DNA of 64,000 nucleotides from NCBI GenBank assembly GCA_027625915.1, contig JANTQA010000047.1:6944001-7008000 (forward strand). Reading direction: 5' to 3'. This document shows positions 48,701 to 59,750 of this stretch, piece by piece. The notes under the pieces were generated by a model that did no database searches, had not been told where the DNA came from, and saw nothing but the letters and a program-made list of their open reading frames with translations. Every line of letters begins with the position of its first letter. Within the stretch, counting starts at the first letter, position 1. The stretch is from Anaeramoeba flamelloides (taxonomy: Eukaryota; Metamonada; Anaeramoebidae). A program made the position numbers and the translations under genes.

Positions 48701-51380
48701 AAATGATTCACCTCAAGAACACATTTTTTAAAGAACGGGTGAAAGGTTTGGTTGTTTTGGAAGCTCTTTTTTTTAACTCAATTTACAACACCACAATTGA
48801 CTGAGAAAATATTTATTTCTCTTTATTTCTTATTGTTGTTGATCTAAAAAGATCGATAGGTTTGTCAACCAAATCAAAAGAAAATACAATAAAACTCTTT
48901 GATCTTATCTTTGATTGGATCAAGAATCTTTTTTGTTGTTTTTTAAAAGAATAACTTTTTTTCACCTAAACTATTTTTTGATCAAAAAAATTTTTTTTGT
49001 AAAAAAATTGCTGAATTAGCCCTAAATCCCATTAACTATTAAATCGTGATTACTTTTTAATCGCTATATTTTGACTTTTATCACGATTTTTAAATGATTA
49101 TCGCGATTTTTCAGATTACCGTGATTTTTGTTATATTATCGCGATAATATTGAATATCGCGATTTTTTAGAATATCGCGTTTTGGTAAAAATAATTATCG
49201 CGATTTTTGTAACTTTATCGTAAATTAAGCATAGATATCATCAAAACCTCTATTATATACTTTTTTTTTTTCCAAATAAAAAGTTTAAGTTTCAAAAAAG
49301 ATATGGTTTCATTACTTATTGTTTAAGGCCGACGTGTATGATTGTTTAAGTCTTCAAGAAAAAAGAACCACATGCTTTCATTTATCTCACAGATTTACCA
49401 AGGGCATATAGGCCATTTTAAGAAACTAGAATATTCTTTTGTTTTGTTGCAGAGCAAATATTTTACAACAAAATACCGCTAATTCTTAATTTTTGGAATT
49501 TTCTTTTTACATTCCAATCTAAATTCGTTTTTACTCCTTTTAAATACCTTTGATTTTTATTCATTTTTAGTAACACAGCAATTTCAAGCGGATAAAGGAA
49601 TTTTTGAAGGTGGTACATCATACATTCTGATCTATCTAATATTTCTTAATTTATTCTTAAAAATAAAAACCATTAAAAAGAAAACAATGAAGGTTGTAAC
49701 CAGTAAAGGGGGTGATGAAAAGTTTATCATAAACAGTAAAATGTAGAATAGAAGAAAAAAATCATGTTATCTGATTTTTGGTTCCTTTGGTTTTGGTAAT
49801 AATCCAACAAATTAATAAAAAAAACTTACATTAATACGGATCTTCAAGATCTAAAATTTGAAAATCCCAAAGTTTAAACAATTTAAAAACAATGATCGAA
49901 AAATACTTTCGGGTTTCTGTGTGAATTTTCAAATTTCTGTGATTTCTTTTCTTTTGAATTGAATTTTGGTCTTTGTTTATTACAGAAAAAAATTTCTCTA
50001 CAGGGATGTAAAAGAAGTTGAAAATTTTATCTTAAGATATGATATGATATAAATTGAATTTTCAATTTCTTAAAAAGACAATTTGATAATAGACAACCAA
50101 TTATTCCCTATATTTTAAAACTTTTTAAGGTTGGATTGAAACGGCTGTCTTAGGGCAATGGAAAAAAGAAAAATTAAAAAATTTGTTGTTGTTGAAAATC
50201 ATGAGTCTTATTGAGAAGAAAGGTATTATAAATGTTCATCATTATTTTGAAATTTATCAACAATAAATGTGTGTAAATTAAATTCAATCTAATTCTCTTC
50301 TTCTGTGATTTGTGTTTTGGCTTTATAGTGACAAATTTTTACGATCTAGCATTACTCCCTTGTTTCGAACTGTGATTTTGTGAAATTAATGAATTACTAT
50401 TGCTTCTTCGTAACAAAATAACAAATATCCTTTTCTTCTCTTAAAAAATGGCAATTGGGTATAATCATTATTGGGGGTTATTTTCGTTGCGTGCTGAAAT
50501 TCTTATACAGGCAGCCAAGTTATAAACTTGGATTCAAAAGATTCTTTGGTTTATTTGACTTTAAAAATCAAACATGAAAGTGTAAATAACAGCATTGCTG
50601 AAAAACTAATGTTTAAGACCACTAACGTGTGGTGTTTTCAACCAAATTACCACTTTTTTTGCTTTCAAAAAAATTATTAATACCAATAAATTCAAAGAAG
50701 TATCTCAAAATTTTTACTTCATTTTGCATGCAACAAATTTTTTTACACAAAGCTTTGAATAAAGCATTTTATTGGTTTAAGTGTTTATAAAATTTTGGAA
50801 AATTTGGTTTCCCTTCAAAAGATTCTTTCTCTTGAAGTGCTTTTTTAAAAGTTATGCTAATAGATTACAAAAATGAAAAATTGAACTAAAAATTTGATTG
50901 AACTTATCGGTCCAACGAAAATCAAATGATCGTGTGCAATTTTTTGAGAAAGAAAAAGATTTATTCAAAGGTAAACAAAAGAAAAATTTTTTAAGCATCG
51001 AAATAAGATGTACCAACGATTTTAAGAGTTTTGTACTTTAAAAAAATTCTACCTTTTTGTGTGAATAACGAAAATTCAATTTTTAAATTTCTTTTTGTTT
51101 TCAAGGCAAACAAAAAGAAAATAAAAAGCGAAAGAAAAAAAGAGTTTAATTAAAAAGAAAAAAAAAAAGAGATGTAGAAAAGTGGGGTAATTACTTGAAA
51201 TGAAATGTCTAATTTCCCACCCTTTAAAACTTGGTAGTCAGCATGAGCTTTTGATTCAGTTTCCAGTGTCTGATAAAAACAGACTGATTTATGTGGCTCA
51301 ATTGTAAAAGTAATTGCTTTGACTTTTAGAACAAGAAATAAGCAGAAAAGAAACAATAAACAAAATTTTCGAAGGTTCAT
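45770..51380 (-). CDS. p24/emp24 (TMED2-like) cargo receptor, two exons with a 5-kb intron
   Basis: Exon 1 is 51380-51195 and exon 2 is 46231-45770. The intron 51194-46232 (GTAATT donor, CTTCAG acceptor, phase 0) is 4963 bp. The joined protein has 215 residues, normal for the family. It has a signal peptide (1-22), a GOLD domain with the paired cysteines C34 (SVCFYQ) and C95 (SFCF), the IKDPNGNNIYN stretch directly at the splice junction, a coiled-coil region (ELNQLAQTLETLSDNI), one membrane span (about 182-202) and a short cytosolic tail with LKKSNV. p24 proteins cycle between ER and Golgi in COPII and COPI vesicles and sort GPI-anchored and other cargo. The RVLWWSLFATF...ITYLKNIF pattern is nearest the beta (TMED2) class. 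The intron holds repeats R1, R2 and R7 and is far longer than other introns here. Confidence 0.93.
46760..47650 (+). repeat. Dispersed repeat R1, copy B, in the p24 intron
   Basis: Direct-orientation match to 4190-5070. It lies within the p24 intron, antisense to that gene. As in copy A, an R2 element is found shortly downstream. Confidence 0.75.
47998..49252 (-). mobile_element. TIR element R2, copy B, in the p24 intron
   Basis: About 1.25 kb, inverted relative to copy A (5075-6253). Left TAGAGGTTTTGATGATAAC, right ATATCATCAAAACCTCTA, with TA at both edges. The TATCGCGATA-type palindromes are densest near the right end (about 49040-49210), with fewer near the left. The longest frame (48164-48367, minus) parallels that of copy A but with indels between copies, so coding function is doubtful. 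No transposase. Confidence 0.88.
49282..50260 (+). other. Coding-like islands on the plus strand inside the p24 intron
   Basis: Three stretches have coding-like composition. About 49282-49410 reads ...LFKADVYDCLSLQEKRTT, then CFHLSHRFTKG. About 49572-49746 reads VTQQFQADKGIFEGGTSYI... About 50131-50265 reads GWIETAVLGQWKKEKLKNLL... They do not join into a clear gene and no family is recognised. They may be exons of a nested gene, a degraded gene, or remains of an insertion. Confidence 0.25.
50681..50910. mobile_element. MITE family R7, copy 3, in the p24 intron
   Basis: Matches copies at 11907 and 30503. Landmarks are CAATAAATTCAAAG at the left, TTACTTCATTTT, AAAGCTTTGAATAAAGC, GATTACAAAAATGAAAAATTG, and GAACTTATCGG at the right. 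TA precedes the left end. Confidence 0.75.
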
Positions 51381-53883
51381 TGTTGAGATTTTCCTTTTAT
51401 TTGTGTGATCAAAAAAGAATAAGGGTAAAAGATTAAATAAAAAATGAATTCCTGTATTTTAATTTTGATCTATCAAGACAGAAATTGAATAATTCTCTTC
51501 TCTTGTAATTTGATTTCAAAATAAAATAAGTGTTATACTTTCGAACAATTCAAATTATAGTCCAATAAATGATATCAAAAAATACAAAATTCCTTTTGAA
51601 AATAATCCTGAAAAGATTTTTAATTGTCATTATTAATTGTAAAAATAATACAAAATTAAAAATCAAATCCTTTTGAAAACTCAGCCATAATTGTTATGAA
51701 CACAGTAATAAACCAACCCAAAGTTAATTAAAGTGAATTATCAATATAATATCTCATTAATTGTTGGATAACCCAAAATAAATCTATATATTTTCAAAAA
51801 AAATTTACGTTTATAGGGGTTGAGTCTGAAATAGGTAATTATAATTTTTATTTTTGATTTTTGATTGATCGAATAGCATTTTGAACAAGTACAATTTAAT
51901 TAATCATCATTTTAATAAGGATCTAATTTTCTTTTTAGAGTTTGATTCTCAAATACCCTGTAAAATTTTTTCAAAATCAAATTTTGATGTTGATCTAGAT
52001 TTTTAAAAAGTTGAATCTGTGAATAGTGAAGCTCATATTAAAAAAAAAAAATTCCTAAATGTTCCTAAATAAATAATTTTTTTCTGAATTTCAAAAAAAA
52101 AATATTTTCAGAACCTAACATGACTCTAAAAACTGAAAATTCGTTCAGAAACCAGATATTATTTACTCTTAAAAAAATGAATTTTTGTTTATGTAGTCAG
52201 AATGTTATTTTTCAAATCAACTCATTTTTTAAAAAATATTTTTCAATATAAACTTTCTTGTTTTTATAAACAACTTTTTAAAAATTTATATAACATCAAA
52301 ATTTGATATTGAAAATTTTATACGATAGTATTTGAACAGCTGTAAAAGAAATTATTTATCCTTATTTAAAATGATGATTAATTAAATTTTACAGGTTCAC
52401 AATGCTATTGGAACAGTAAGAAAACAATAATGAACTTGATTATTTTCTAAATTCATAGCATAGCTCTCTATAAAAACTCCAAATTGTTTATCAAAATAAG
52501 TAGATCTCATTAGTTTATCAAATAATTAGGTAAGTATTCTCTTGATAACCCGTTTAATGAACTTTAGGTAGCTATATTAGAAACTACATGAAAAAAAATG
52601 ATTGATGAATAATTATTTCCCAAACTATTGTTTTTTTTTTTTTTGGTTTAACTTCTTTTTTTATTTTAAGAAAGCATACTGATATAATTGTAATAAAACG
52701 GTTGAAAAGTATTTGTGATTAAATCATAATTATTTATTTTTTGTAACCCCTTTTTTGTAACAGCCCAAACCAACAATTCTCTATATTTATTTATTTATTT
52801 TTTTTTTTTGAAATTTAGTGTTGTTTATATAAAAAAAAAAGAGAAATTATTACTTTATAAATAAGGTAAAAATACAAAATTTGTCAAATTTATCAATTAT
52901 TTGAAAATATTTTATTTCATTGAAATATATGAGATGAGTATTTTAATCGCCTTTTTCGGATAGGTTAAGGTTAGATTAAGGTAGATTTGGGTGGTTTAGA
53001 AAGGATTTTAGCTCAGGGTTGTTGATAATAACAATGATTAAAAAAGGAATATACATGTGTTACTTTTCTTATGAGTAAAAAAAATTTCGACTTAACGTTG
53101 GTGGTTAAAAATAGGGTTTTTAACCAATTTTTACTAATGTTTAGTTTTGATGATTTCATCATTTTGTGTTTTTCTAAAATGTTAGTAATAAAATGCTACT
53201 AATCGCAAAATAAACTATTTGATTTTTCCTCTAAAATTTTAAAAAACTCTTATAAAACTTTCATATCAATGAAAATAATCAAGAAATTCTTCAAAAATAT
53301 GAAAAAATTCATTTTTACCAATTTTGATATTAAATAATTTCTCGAAAATTCTTTTTTCAACAAATAAAAAAACATTCAACTTTTGGGAAAAAAAGGAAAT
53401 AAGATCATATTTTTTTATTATTATTCTTTGAATGAATAACGGGATAAGATAATTAACAACAAATTCAGAATCAACAAAAATTTTATTATTCTTTTTATAA
53501 CTACTATTGGAATTCTCTATAATATTAAATATTTTATGTTAAACAAATATTAATAAATAAAAATAAAATATGAAACTGATTTATTATTTAAATTAACGTA
53601 AAAATAAGAAAAATTTTTTTTTAGATTGCATATCTTAATAATTAGTGTTTATTAATTACAGGGGTCTATTAAACACAATTGTTTAATTAAAGGAATGGTA
53701 ATAAGGCAAAGAGGCGAATAAATTAATTAACAATCCTGTATCTCAAAATCTATGAGTTTTTTTTTTTTCAAAAGGTGTTATAAACAAAAGTGTTTAAGGG
53801 TGATTGTCGAAATGGATTTTATAAAAAAATAAAATAAAATCCTTTTGAAAAAAATTTGTATTTCACGCTTTTTTAGAATAGCC
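51381..53883. other. Spacer between the p24 and ALG2 genes
   Basis: Holds an R3 MITE copy (51565-51960) and otherwise AT-rich DNA. A G-rich patch at 52960-53025 and a short perfect stem (GGTTAAAAA/TTTTTAACC) near 53105 are the only other marks. No gene seen. Confidence 0.45.
51565..51960. mobile_element. MITE family R3, copy 3 (right end eroded)
   Basis: Carries the left arm (AAGATTTTTAATTGT), AAAATCAAATCCTTTT, TAATAAACCAACCCAAAGTT, TTAATTGTTGGATAA, TGATTGATCGAATA and TTAATTAATCATCAT of the R3 family. The right-hand inverted arm is not clearly preserved. Confidence 0.72.
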
Positions 53884-55320
53884 TTAATTATCCTTTTTCT
53901 TCACTTTTTTAATTTTGATATGCGCTTGGATAGTTTCTTTGACATAATTATCCAAATTTTCTGAAAAGGCATTTAATGAAAATTTTCTTTGTACTCTTTC
54001 CTTACCTTCCAAGCCCATCTTTTTTTGTAACTCTTTATTTGTCAATATTTTCTTGATACTTGATCCAAATTCATTTTCATTGGGCTCAGATAAAAATCCT
54101 GTAATGCCATTTTTCACAGACTCTAAGGGGCCACCCGTATTGGTTGCAACCACAGGGCAACCCGCCCACATAGCTTCGACAGGAACGATACCAAAATGCT
54201 CGTTAATTGGTGTGTAAACCAAACAGGACGCTCTCCACAGAAGATAACTTGCTTGTTGTTCTGTAAATGATCTTACAAAAATGGTTTGATCTTGGATATT
54301 CAATTTTTCAGCAAGCTGCTTTAATTCTTCATAATGCTCAACGTTTTCAACCACTCGTTTGTCATAGCCACCTGCAATAATTAGTATTGTTTTTTTAAGT
54401 GAGATCTCTTCCTTTTTTTTTTCTTGTTGATTTTCACTTTTTTTTTCGTTTTCGTTTTCGTTTTCTTTTTCTTTTTCTTTTTCTTTTTCTTTTTCTTGTT
54501 GGTTTTCTGTTTCGTTTTCATTTTTTTTTTCTTTTTCGTTTTCGTTTTCGTTTTCGTTTTCTGTTTCTTTTTCTTGTTGGTTATTTAATTTTGACAATGC
54601 TTTTAAAGCCAAATCGATACCTTTTTTTCTTTCAAACCTATTTATACTTAAAACAACAGGAACGTCTGAAGGTATTTCAAGTCCAATTTCTTTTTCATCT
54701 TCTCCTTCTTCTAATCTTTTTTCCCAACTCTTTTTCAGGTCCAAATTAATACCAGGCCTTAAGACCCGTGGAGATTTTTTAATCGACTTAAACGTGCTAT
54801 GAAAGGTCTTTAAAGTAAACTTTGAGTTCACTAGAACCAAGTGTGCCTTTTTTGTTGAAAATTCTTCAACCCAATCCAGGGGATATCGATAGATCCTTTT
54901 CCAAACAGATTTACGGTTTGTTGAAAGCAACAAATCTGGGAAATGGCAATAAAAAATTATCGGTGTTTTTGAAAATAGTCTCAACAAAGGGTTGTAAAGT
55001 GCTATTTGATCAGTAAAATAAAGATCATATTTTTTAGAGCCTTTCCAATTTAACAACGCGATCACAAGTGTTAAGTAAATTGCCCTTAATAGCGCACAAA
55101 TTAAATGGCACTTGCCAAAAATGGTACGTGGTAACCAATCGCCATACGTGTTTACTTTCAGAGTGCCGTCTTTCGTTTCAGTGTAACAATGGGTTTTGGA
55201 ATGGTGGCTTGTAAAAAATTCAACCTCATACCCTTTTAGTTGCAGCCCTAAAGCTGCATCTACAACTAACCTTTCGGCTCCTCCAATTCCTAAATCGGGA
55301 TGTAAAAATGCAATTTTCAT
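53884..55320 (-). CDS. alg2: ALG2 alpha-1,3/1,6-mannosyltransferase
   Basis: 478 residues, no intron. ALG2 adds the second and third mannoses to the lipid-linked oligosaccharide on the cytosolic face of the ER, early in N-glycosylation. It is a GT4-family enzyme with a GT-B fold. Visible signatures are the N-terminal IAFLHPDLGIGGAERLVVDA, the IIFYCHFPDLLL stretch, VVLSINRFERKKGIDLAL at the start of the second Rossmann domain, and the C-terminal EX7E motif (E374-E382 in NEHFGIVPVEAMWAGCPVV) with ATNTGGPLE after it. Odd feature: residues about 247-307, between VLSINRFERKK... and IIAGGYDKR, are a pure Glu/Lys/Asn/Gln tract encoded by TTTTTC/TTTTCG hexamers. Family members lack this, and it probably loops out of the fold. 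Strong match otherwise. Confidence 0.95.
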   Translation of the reverse strand: MKIAFLHPDLGIGGAERLVVDAALGLQLKGYEVEFFTSHHSKTHCYTETKDGTLKVNTYGDWLPRTIFGKCHLICALLRAIYLTLVIALLNWKGSKKYDLYFTDQIALYNPLLRLFSKTPIIFYCHFPDLLLSTNRKSVWKRIYRYPLDWVEEFSTKKAHLVLVNSKFTLKTFHSTFKSIKKSPRVLRPGINLDLKKSWEKRLEEGEDEKEIGLEIPSDVPVVLSINRFERKKGIDLALKALSKLNNQQEKETENENENENEKEKKNENETENQQEKEKEKEKEKENENENEKKSENQQEKKKEEISLKKTILIIAGGYDKRVVENVEHYEELKQLAEKLNIQDQTIFVRSFTEQQASYLLWRASCLVYTPINEHFGIVPVEAMWAGCPVVATNTGGPLESVKNGITGFLSEPNENEFGSSIKKILTNKELQKKMGLEGKERVQRKFSLNAFSENLDNYVKETIQAHIKIKKVKKKDN

Positions 55321-56590
55321 TTTGTAAAAAAGGATTAAAAAAAATGAAACAGAGAATTATTTCCAAGTTTTTTCTTCTTTGAGTAGAAAATCTTTAAGAA
55401 AAGAGTACCGTTTCTCATATTTGTTACTATTGCTGTCAAATTAATTGTGAAACAAATTAAATCTTTAGAAAGCTTTGAGGTTTCTTCTAATAGTTTTTAA
55501 GAAAGATATTATATATTTACTTTTTATGTTAAATTTTGGGGTTGATCTTCTTATTTAAAAGGTATTTATGAAAAAAAGTACAAGCTAAGTTGAAGTATTG
55601 GGAGGAGGAATTAAGGAAAGTGTTTCAGAAAATAAAATTGTCTAATAATTTCAATAAAAGTTGACATTTTTTGCTTTTGTAGATAATTAAACAATTTTTG
55701 AATCTTTGAAAAAAATACAAAATTTAAATTTAGGAATTCCGAAAGTACCGTAGAAAAAAAATGACAAGTCACAATCATGAAAAAATTTTTTCAAAAAAAA
55801 ATTAAATTTTTGCTAATTTTACCCTTTTTAATAACTTCAATTAGAATATAAACTATTGGTTTCTAAAGGATCTTTGATCAAAAAATATTTTTCAAGATAT
55901 TGTACAATATAAGTTGGAAAATCCAATTTTTCAGTAATATTTTTTTTTAAATTTAATAGTAAAAAATTTGAAAAATTTTTTCTTCATAACTAAGAGGTCA
56001 TTTCATTATATTTTAATAGTATTTTAAATATGATGAATATCTTTCAAATAGGGAATCAATTATTTTGACTATTAAAGAATTATTTGGTATTTTAAATTGG
56101 AAAAAATATTTTTTCTTTGATTTTTCAATATTTATCAGCAATTTTTTTTTTTCTGTGTTTGAGTTTTTTTAGATGATAAGAGTGTTTTCAAAACTATTAG
56201 TTATTATCTATTCAAAAAAATATCCTAAAGTTGAGTTTAATAAAAATTCATTGTCACATCCATTTAAAATTTTTTACCCTAAAATAGAACTTTTTTTCTA
56301 GACTAGAGACTTTTAAAAAAGTTGGTTATACTAACAACAATAAAAACAATAGCCTCAAGATTTTTAAGTACTGAAATGTTGATTATGTTTTGAATAAACT
56401 CGATTAACAAGATGAAATGATAATTTGAGTTGTAGTTTTGTCTAACTTTTTTTTTCAATTTTATTTTTTCATACTAGTGGTGTAAAACTTTTCCAAGATT
56501 CCAAAGAATGGAGAAAAATCAATGATTTAACTCAATTCTTTTAACCTCTGGAAAACCTAACTCTGATTTTAAGAGTGCTGTAGAGTGCTT
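55321..56590. other. 5' flank of ALG2 and AT-rich spacer
   Basis: No gene seen. Near 56475-56590 there is another match to the diverged repeat words of 37455 (AAAACTTTTCCA, GAATGGAG.AAAATC, GTGCTGTAGAGTGC). Confidence 0.5.
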
Positions 56591-56791
56591 ACAGCCAGTT
56601 CCACTTTTAAGGCACAAACGTGCTACGGAATTTAAGGCACAAAAAAAATCACAAATTAAGGCACAGAATTCAGCTTCTAGTAAAATAAATTGTAAAAAAA
56701 AAAATTTTTCAAATTTTGTTCCTTAATTTGAGAGTTTTTTTGTGCCTTAAATTTCGTTGAAAGTTTGTGCCTTAAAAGTGAAACTGGCTGA
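56591..56791. mobile_element. MITE family R6, copy 2
   Basis: About 200 bp. CAGCCAGTTCCACTTTTAAG at the left and CTTAAAAGTGAAACTGGCTG at the right are near-perfect complements. The arms also carry tandem AATTTAAGGCACA words. The best-preserved R6 copy. Confidence 0.88.
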
Positions 56792-57237
56792 ATTTTTTTA
56801 CTTAATTTTTGAAATATAAAGAAAATTAAGGATATTTTCTGTTTATTTCAATAAGTTAAAAAAAAAACTAACGGTGTTTTTCTTGGGTTTCTCAGTTTTT
56901 TGAGTTTTCTGTTTATTTTTCAAATCTATTGATTTTCATTTGGTTTTTTTTACTTTTGGAAATAAACCGAAATTTTGTTATAATTTTCTGTTTATTGCAA
57001 AAATTAAAAAAACCTAGAACACTTCACTAATAGACAGAAAATCCCAGAAAAATTCACAACAATTGTTCTTTAATTTAAAAGAATTGAATAAAATCTTTTA
57101 TTTCACTCAATTCTTTCAAATTAAAAAACAACCTAATTTCAGAAAAGATGAATTTAAAAACACTTCCTAAAATTACAATAAAAAATATATAATAATTATT
57201 AGCTTTTTAACTCCTTTCCCTTTATGAACCTAATTTT
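56792..57237. other. Spacer, repeat-derived
   Basis: Several short words (TTTCTGTTTATT, AAATTAAAAAAACCTA) occur in direct and inverted order, suggesting decayed inverted-repeat DNA. No gene. Confidence 0.4.
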
Positions 57238-57722
57238 TGGATTGAAAAAAAAAAGGAATAGAAAATTATCTCAAACAAGATTTTTAATTGTTAATAACTT
57301 TTAGAAAATTACATAATAATTTATTTGATTTAAAATCAAATCCTTTTTATAAATAATCACAATTTTTATGAATCTAATAATAAACCTACCTAAAGTTCAT
57401 TTAAGTGGGTTATTTATAGAATACCAGTTAATTATTAGTAACTTTCAGTAGATCAACTTATTTTGAAAAACAATCGAGTTTTCAAAGAGGTTTATTTGGA
57501 TTTATTAAATGATAATTTTTATTCTGAGTTTTTTGATTGAATAAAGTTTTTAAAAAGTCTAATTTCATTAATAATCATACTAATGAGTGGACGGGTTATA
57601 ATTTTAAAAGTTTTGTTCTTAAACAAAATAAATTATTTGCAATTAGATAAGAATTTCTCGAATAATACAAATTAATAATCTGAGTCGGTGTTATTTTCTT
57701 GCGAGGTATTTTTTTCAATAAT
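57238..57722. mobile_element. MITE family R3, copy 4
   Basis: Has AAGATTTTTAATTGTTAATA, AAAATCAAATCCTTTTTAT, TAATAAACCTACCTAAAGTT, AAAAACAATCGAGTTTT and the right arm (AATTATTTGCAATTAGATAA...GAGGTATTTTTTTCAATA). Confidence 0.8.
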
Positions 57723-58149
57723 ATATACAAGTTCAAGAGATTTCGTCCCATGATAACACCCACTGAAATCAAAATAGATGTTATTTTATTAAAAATTAAC
57801 TCTTTTTTTAAAGTACTCTTATCATCCTAAAAGGTTTAGAAGCCCTCTTAGGTAAAAACGATTATTTTCCAAATGAAGTATTTTTGAATTCTTTACTATA
57901 TGTTAATCAAATAAATTAAGTGTGGAGAAAAATAAAAGTAGAATGGAAGTAAAATGATGAAAATGTATATGTTATTGATTTTTCGAATTAAAAGGTTGAT
58001 AAATCTTTGTTAAGGAAATGATTTTAACAATTATATTTCGAATAACTTTTTAACTCAAAATTGATAAAATATACCTGAGTACGTTCTAAAATAATTTAAA
58101 ATTTTTGTTTTTACACAAATTAATTGTCAATAATTTGAATTTTACACAT

Positions 58150-58230
58150 TAATTTGAATTTTTTTTTTTTTTGTAATTTAAATTTGGTTCAAAGTTTGTG
58201 TCCTAAAAGTGGATTTAGGTGTATGATAAA
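58150..58230. mobile_element. MITE family R6, partial copy 3
   Basis: Only one arm is clear (TTCAAAGTTTGTGTCCTAAA, then AGTGGATTTAGGTGTA). Confidence 0.55.
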
Positions 58231-58913
58231 AATCAGTCTTGGTTTTTTAATTAATTTTCTTAATTTATTTTATTTTATTTTTTAAGATTTTAGATTAGAT
58301 TTTTTTATTTTCCAGATCAATTTATTTCTCATTTCTAATTTATTTGGTGGGTTGTAGTTTAATTTTAATTTTACTAAAAGTTTTTTTAAAAATAAACGAA
58401 TACTATCAAAAATATTTAAAAAATGTAATTTGTTCCTTTTCACACAATTCAAATTGATAAGCATCTTGTTTAGATTTTAAGTGAAATTTTCAAAATATTG
58501 AACAATTTTTTCAGTTCAAAAAAAAAAACATTATATCTTAAAAAGAAAAATTGTAATTTTCTTGATAAATGATTAAATTATCAAGAAAGTAAAAAAGGAA
58601 ATTTTAATAAATAATCTTTAATCATTCTAATTAGTTTTAAAACCTAAAAATGGGGGTGGTATTAAAAAAAGGAGTAAATTTTTCTTTTTAGAATTTTTCC
58701 TATAATAAAAAACAATTGGTACTTTAATTATTATTTGTATATATTTCTAATTTTCATAAACATTATGATCACATATAATTTTAAAAAATATTATTAATCA
58801 ATTTTAAAATTTGAAAAATAGTGCAAATTTCTCCATTCAGAAAAATAAAATAAAATGGAATATTCATTTCTTTTAAATTTTAGATATTTTAATTATCAAT
58901 TTTGTTTAATCAG

Positions 58914-58968
58914 AAATCCCAGCAACTAAACCAGAATCATTAGAGGCTTTACTCTTGAGAAAAAGGAG
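58914..58968 (+). CDS. Orphan candidate exon, possibly ribosomal protein L7 (uL30) N-terminus
   Basis: Between a TTTAATCAG acceptor and a GTTTGT donor lies IPATKPESLEALLLRKRR. The PESL...LLRKRR pattern recalls the start of eukaryotic RPL7 (PETLLKKRKR-like). Neither the first exon nor the conserved body was found in the window. A 55-bp exon alone cannot prove a gene; it may be a pseudogene fragment or chance. Confidence 0.22.
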
Positions 58969-59636
58969 GTTTGTTTTATAATTTAAGTTAAATCGAAAAT
59001 ATTTGATATAAAAATACATCAATTGTCTTAAAATAAATATGATTTGAATGATAAATAAGGGTTAGTATAACAATTAATTCATAGTTTTAATTTTAATTTC
59101 TCATACATTTTATTAAATAAGGTCTTTGTTTTTTAAAAATTGAATTATGGAGTAAAAATTTTCAAATGGGTGTTTAGATTCTTAATTTACATAAGTGCAT
59201 GGTAATACTTTACTATTATATATATATTTAGTTGATAAAATTGATTTATCATTTGCAAAACTGTTTCTTCAAAAAAAGTTAAACGAGAAATAATAGCAAA
59301 AAATTATTGTAAAAAAAAATCACAAAAATAATCAAAAACTTTTTTTGAAAGATTTTTCTCATAAAAAGCTCTAAGGGTGCACTTTTAACATTAATTGGAA
59401 TATTTAAGTACATTGTTTAAACCTCCTGAAATATATTAAAAGTGTATCCATCCTTATATTTTTTTTAAAAAAAGAGAAGTTACAATTAAACAATCAAAAA
59501 AATAAAAAAATCCCTATAAACACCCAAACCTCTCTAATAACAAACAAAAACAATTAATTCTTTGATCATACAAAAACAATTTTTTGTATTTTTTTTTTTT
59601 ACATTTAGCACAACCCTTTAATGATTATGTTTTATT

Positions 59637-59740
59637 TTTTTTTTTTTTTTTTTTTTTTTTCCTATCTCTTTCTATCTTTATATTTATAGAGACAGGTGTG
59701 CCAATAGATAGATAAATAGATAGATAGATAAATTTGGGAA
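59637..59740 (+). repeat. Poly-T run and GATA microsatellite
   Basis: About 28 T in a row (59634-59661), then (ATAG)n/(GATA)n units at 59705-59730, just beyond the 3' end of the coiled-coil gene. Confidence 0.85.
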
Positions 59741-59750
59741 AATAATTAAA

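Noticed and set aside
54399-54749. Plus-strand Phe/Leu/Arg-rich frame
   Set aside because: Antisense shadow of the ALG2 low-complexity insert.
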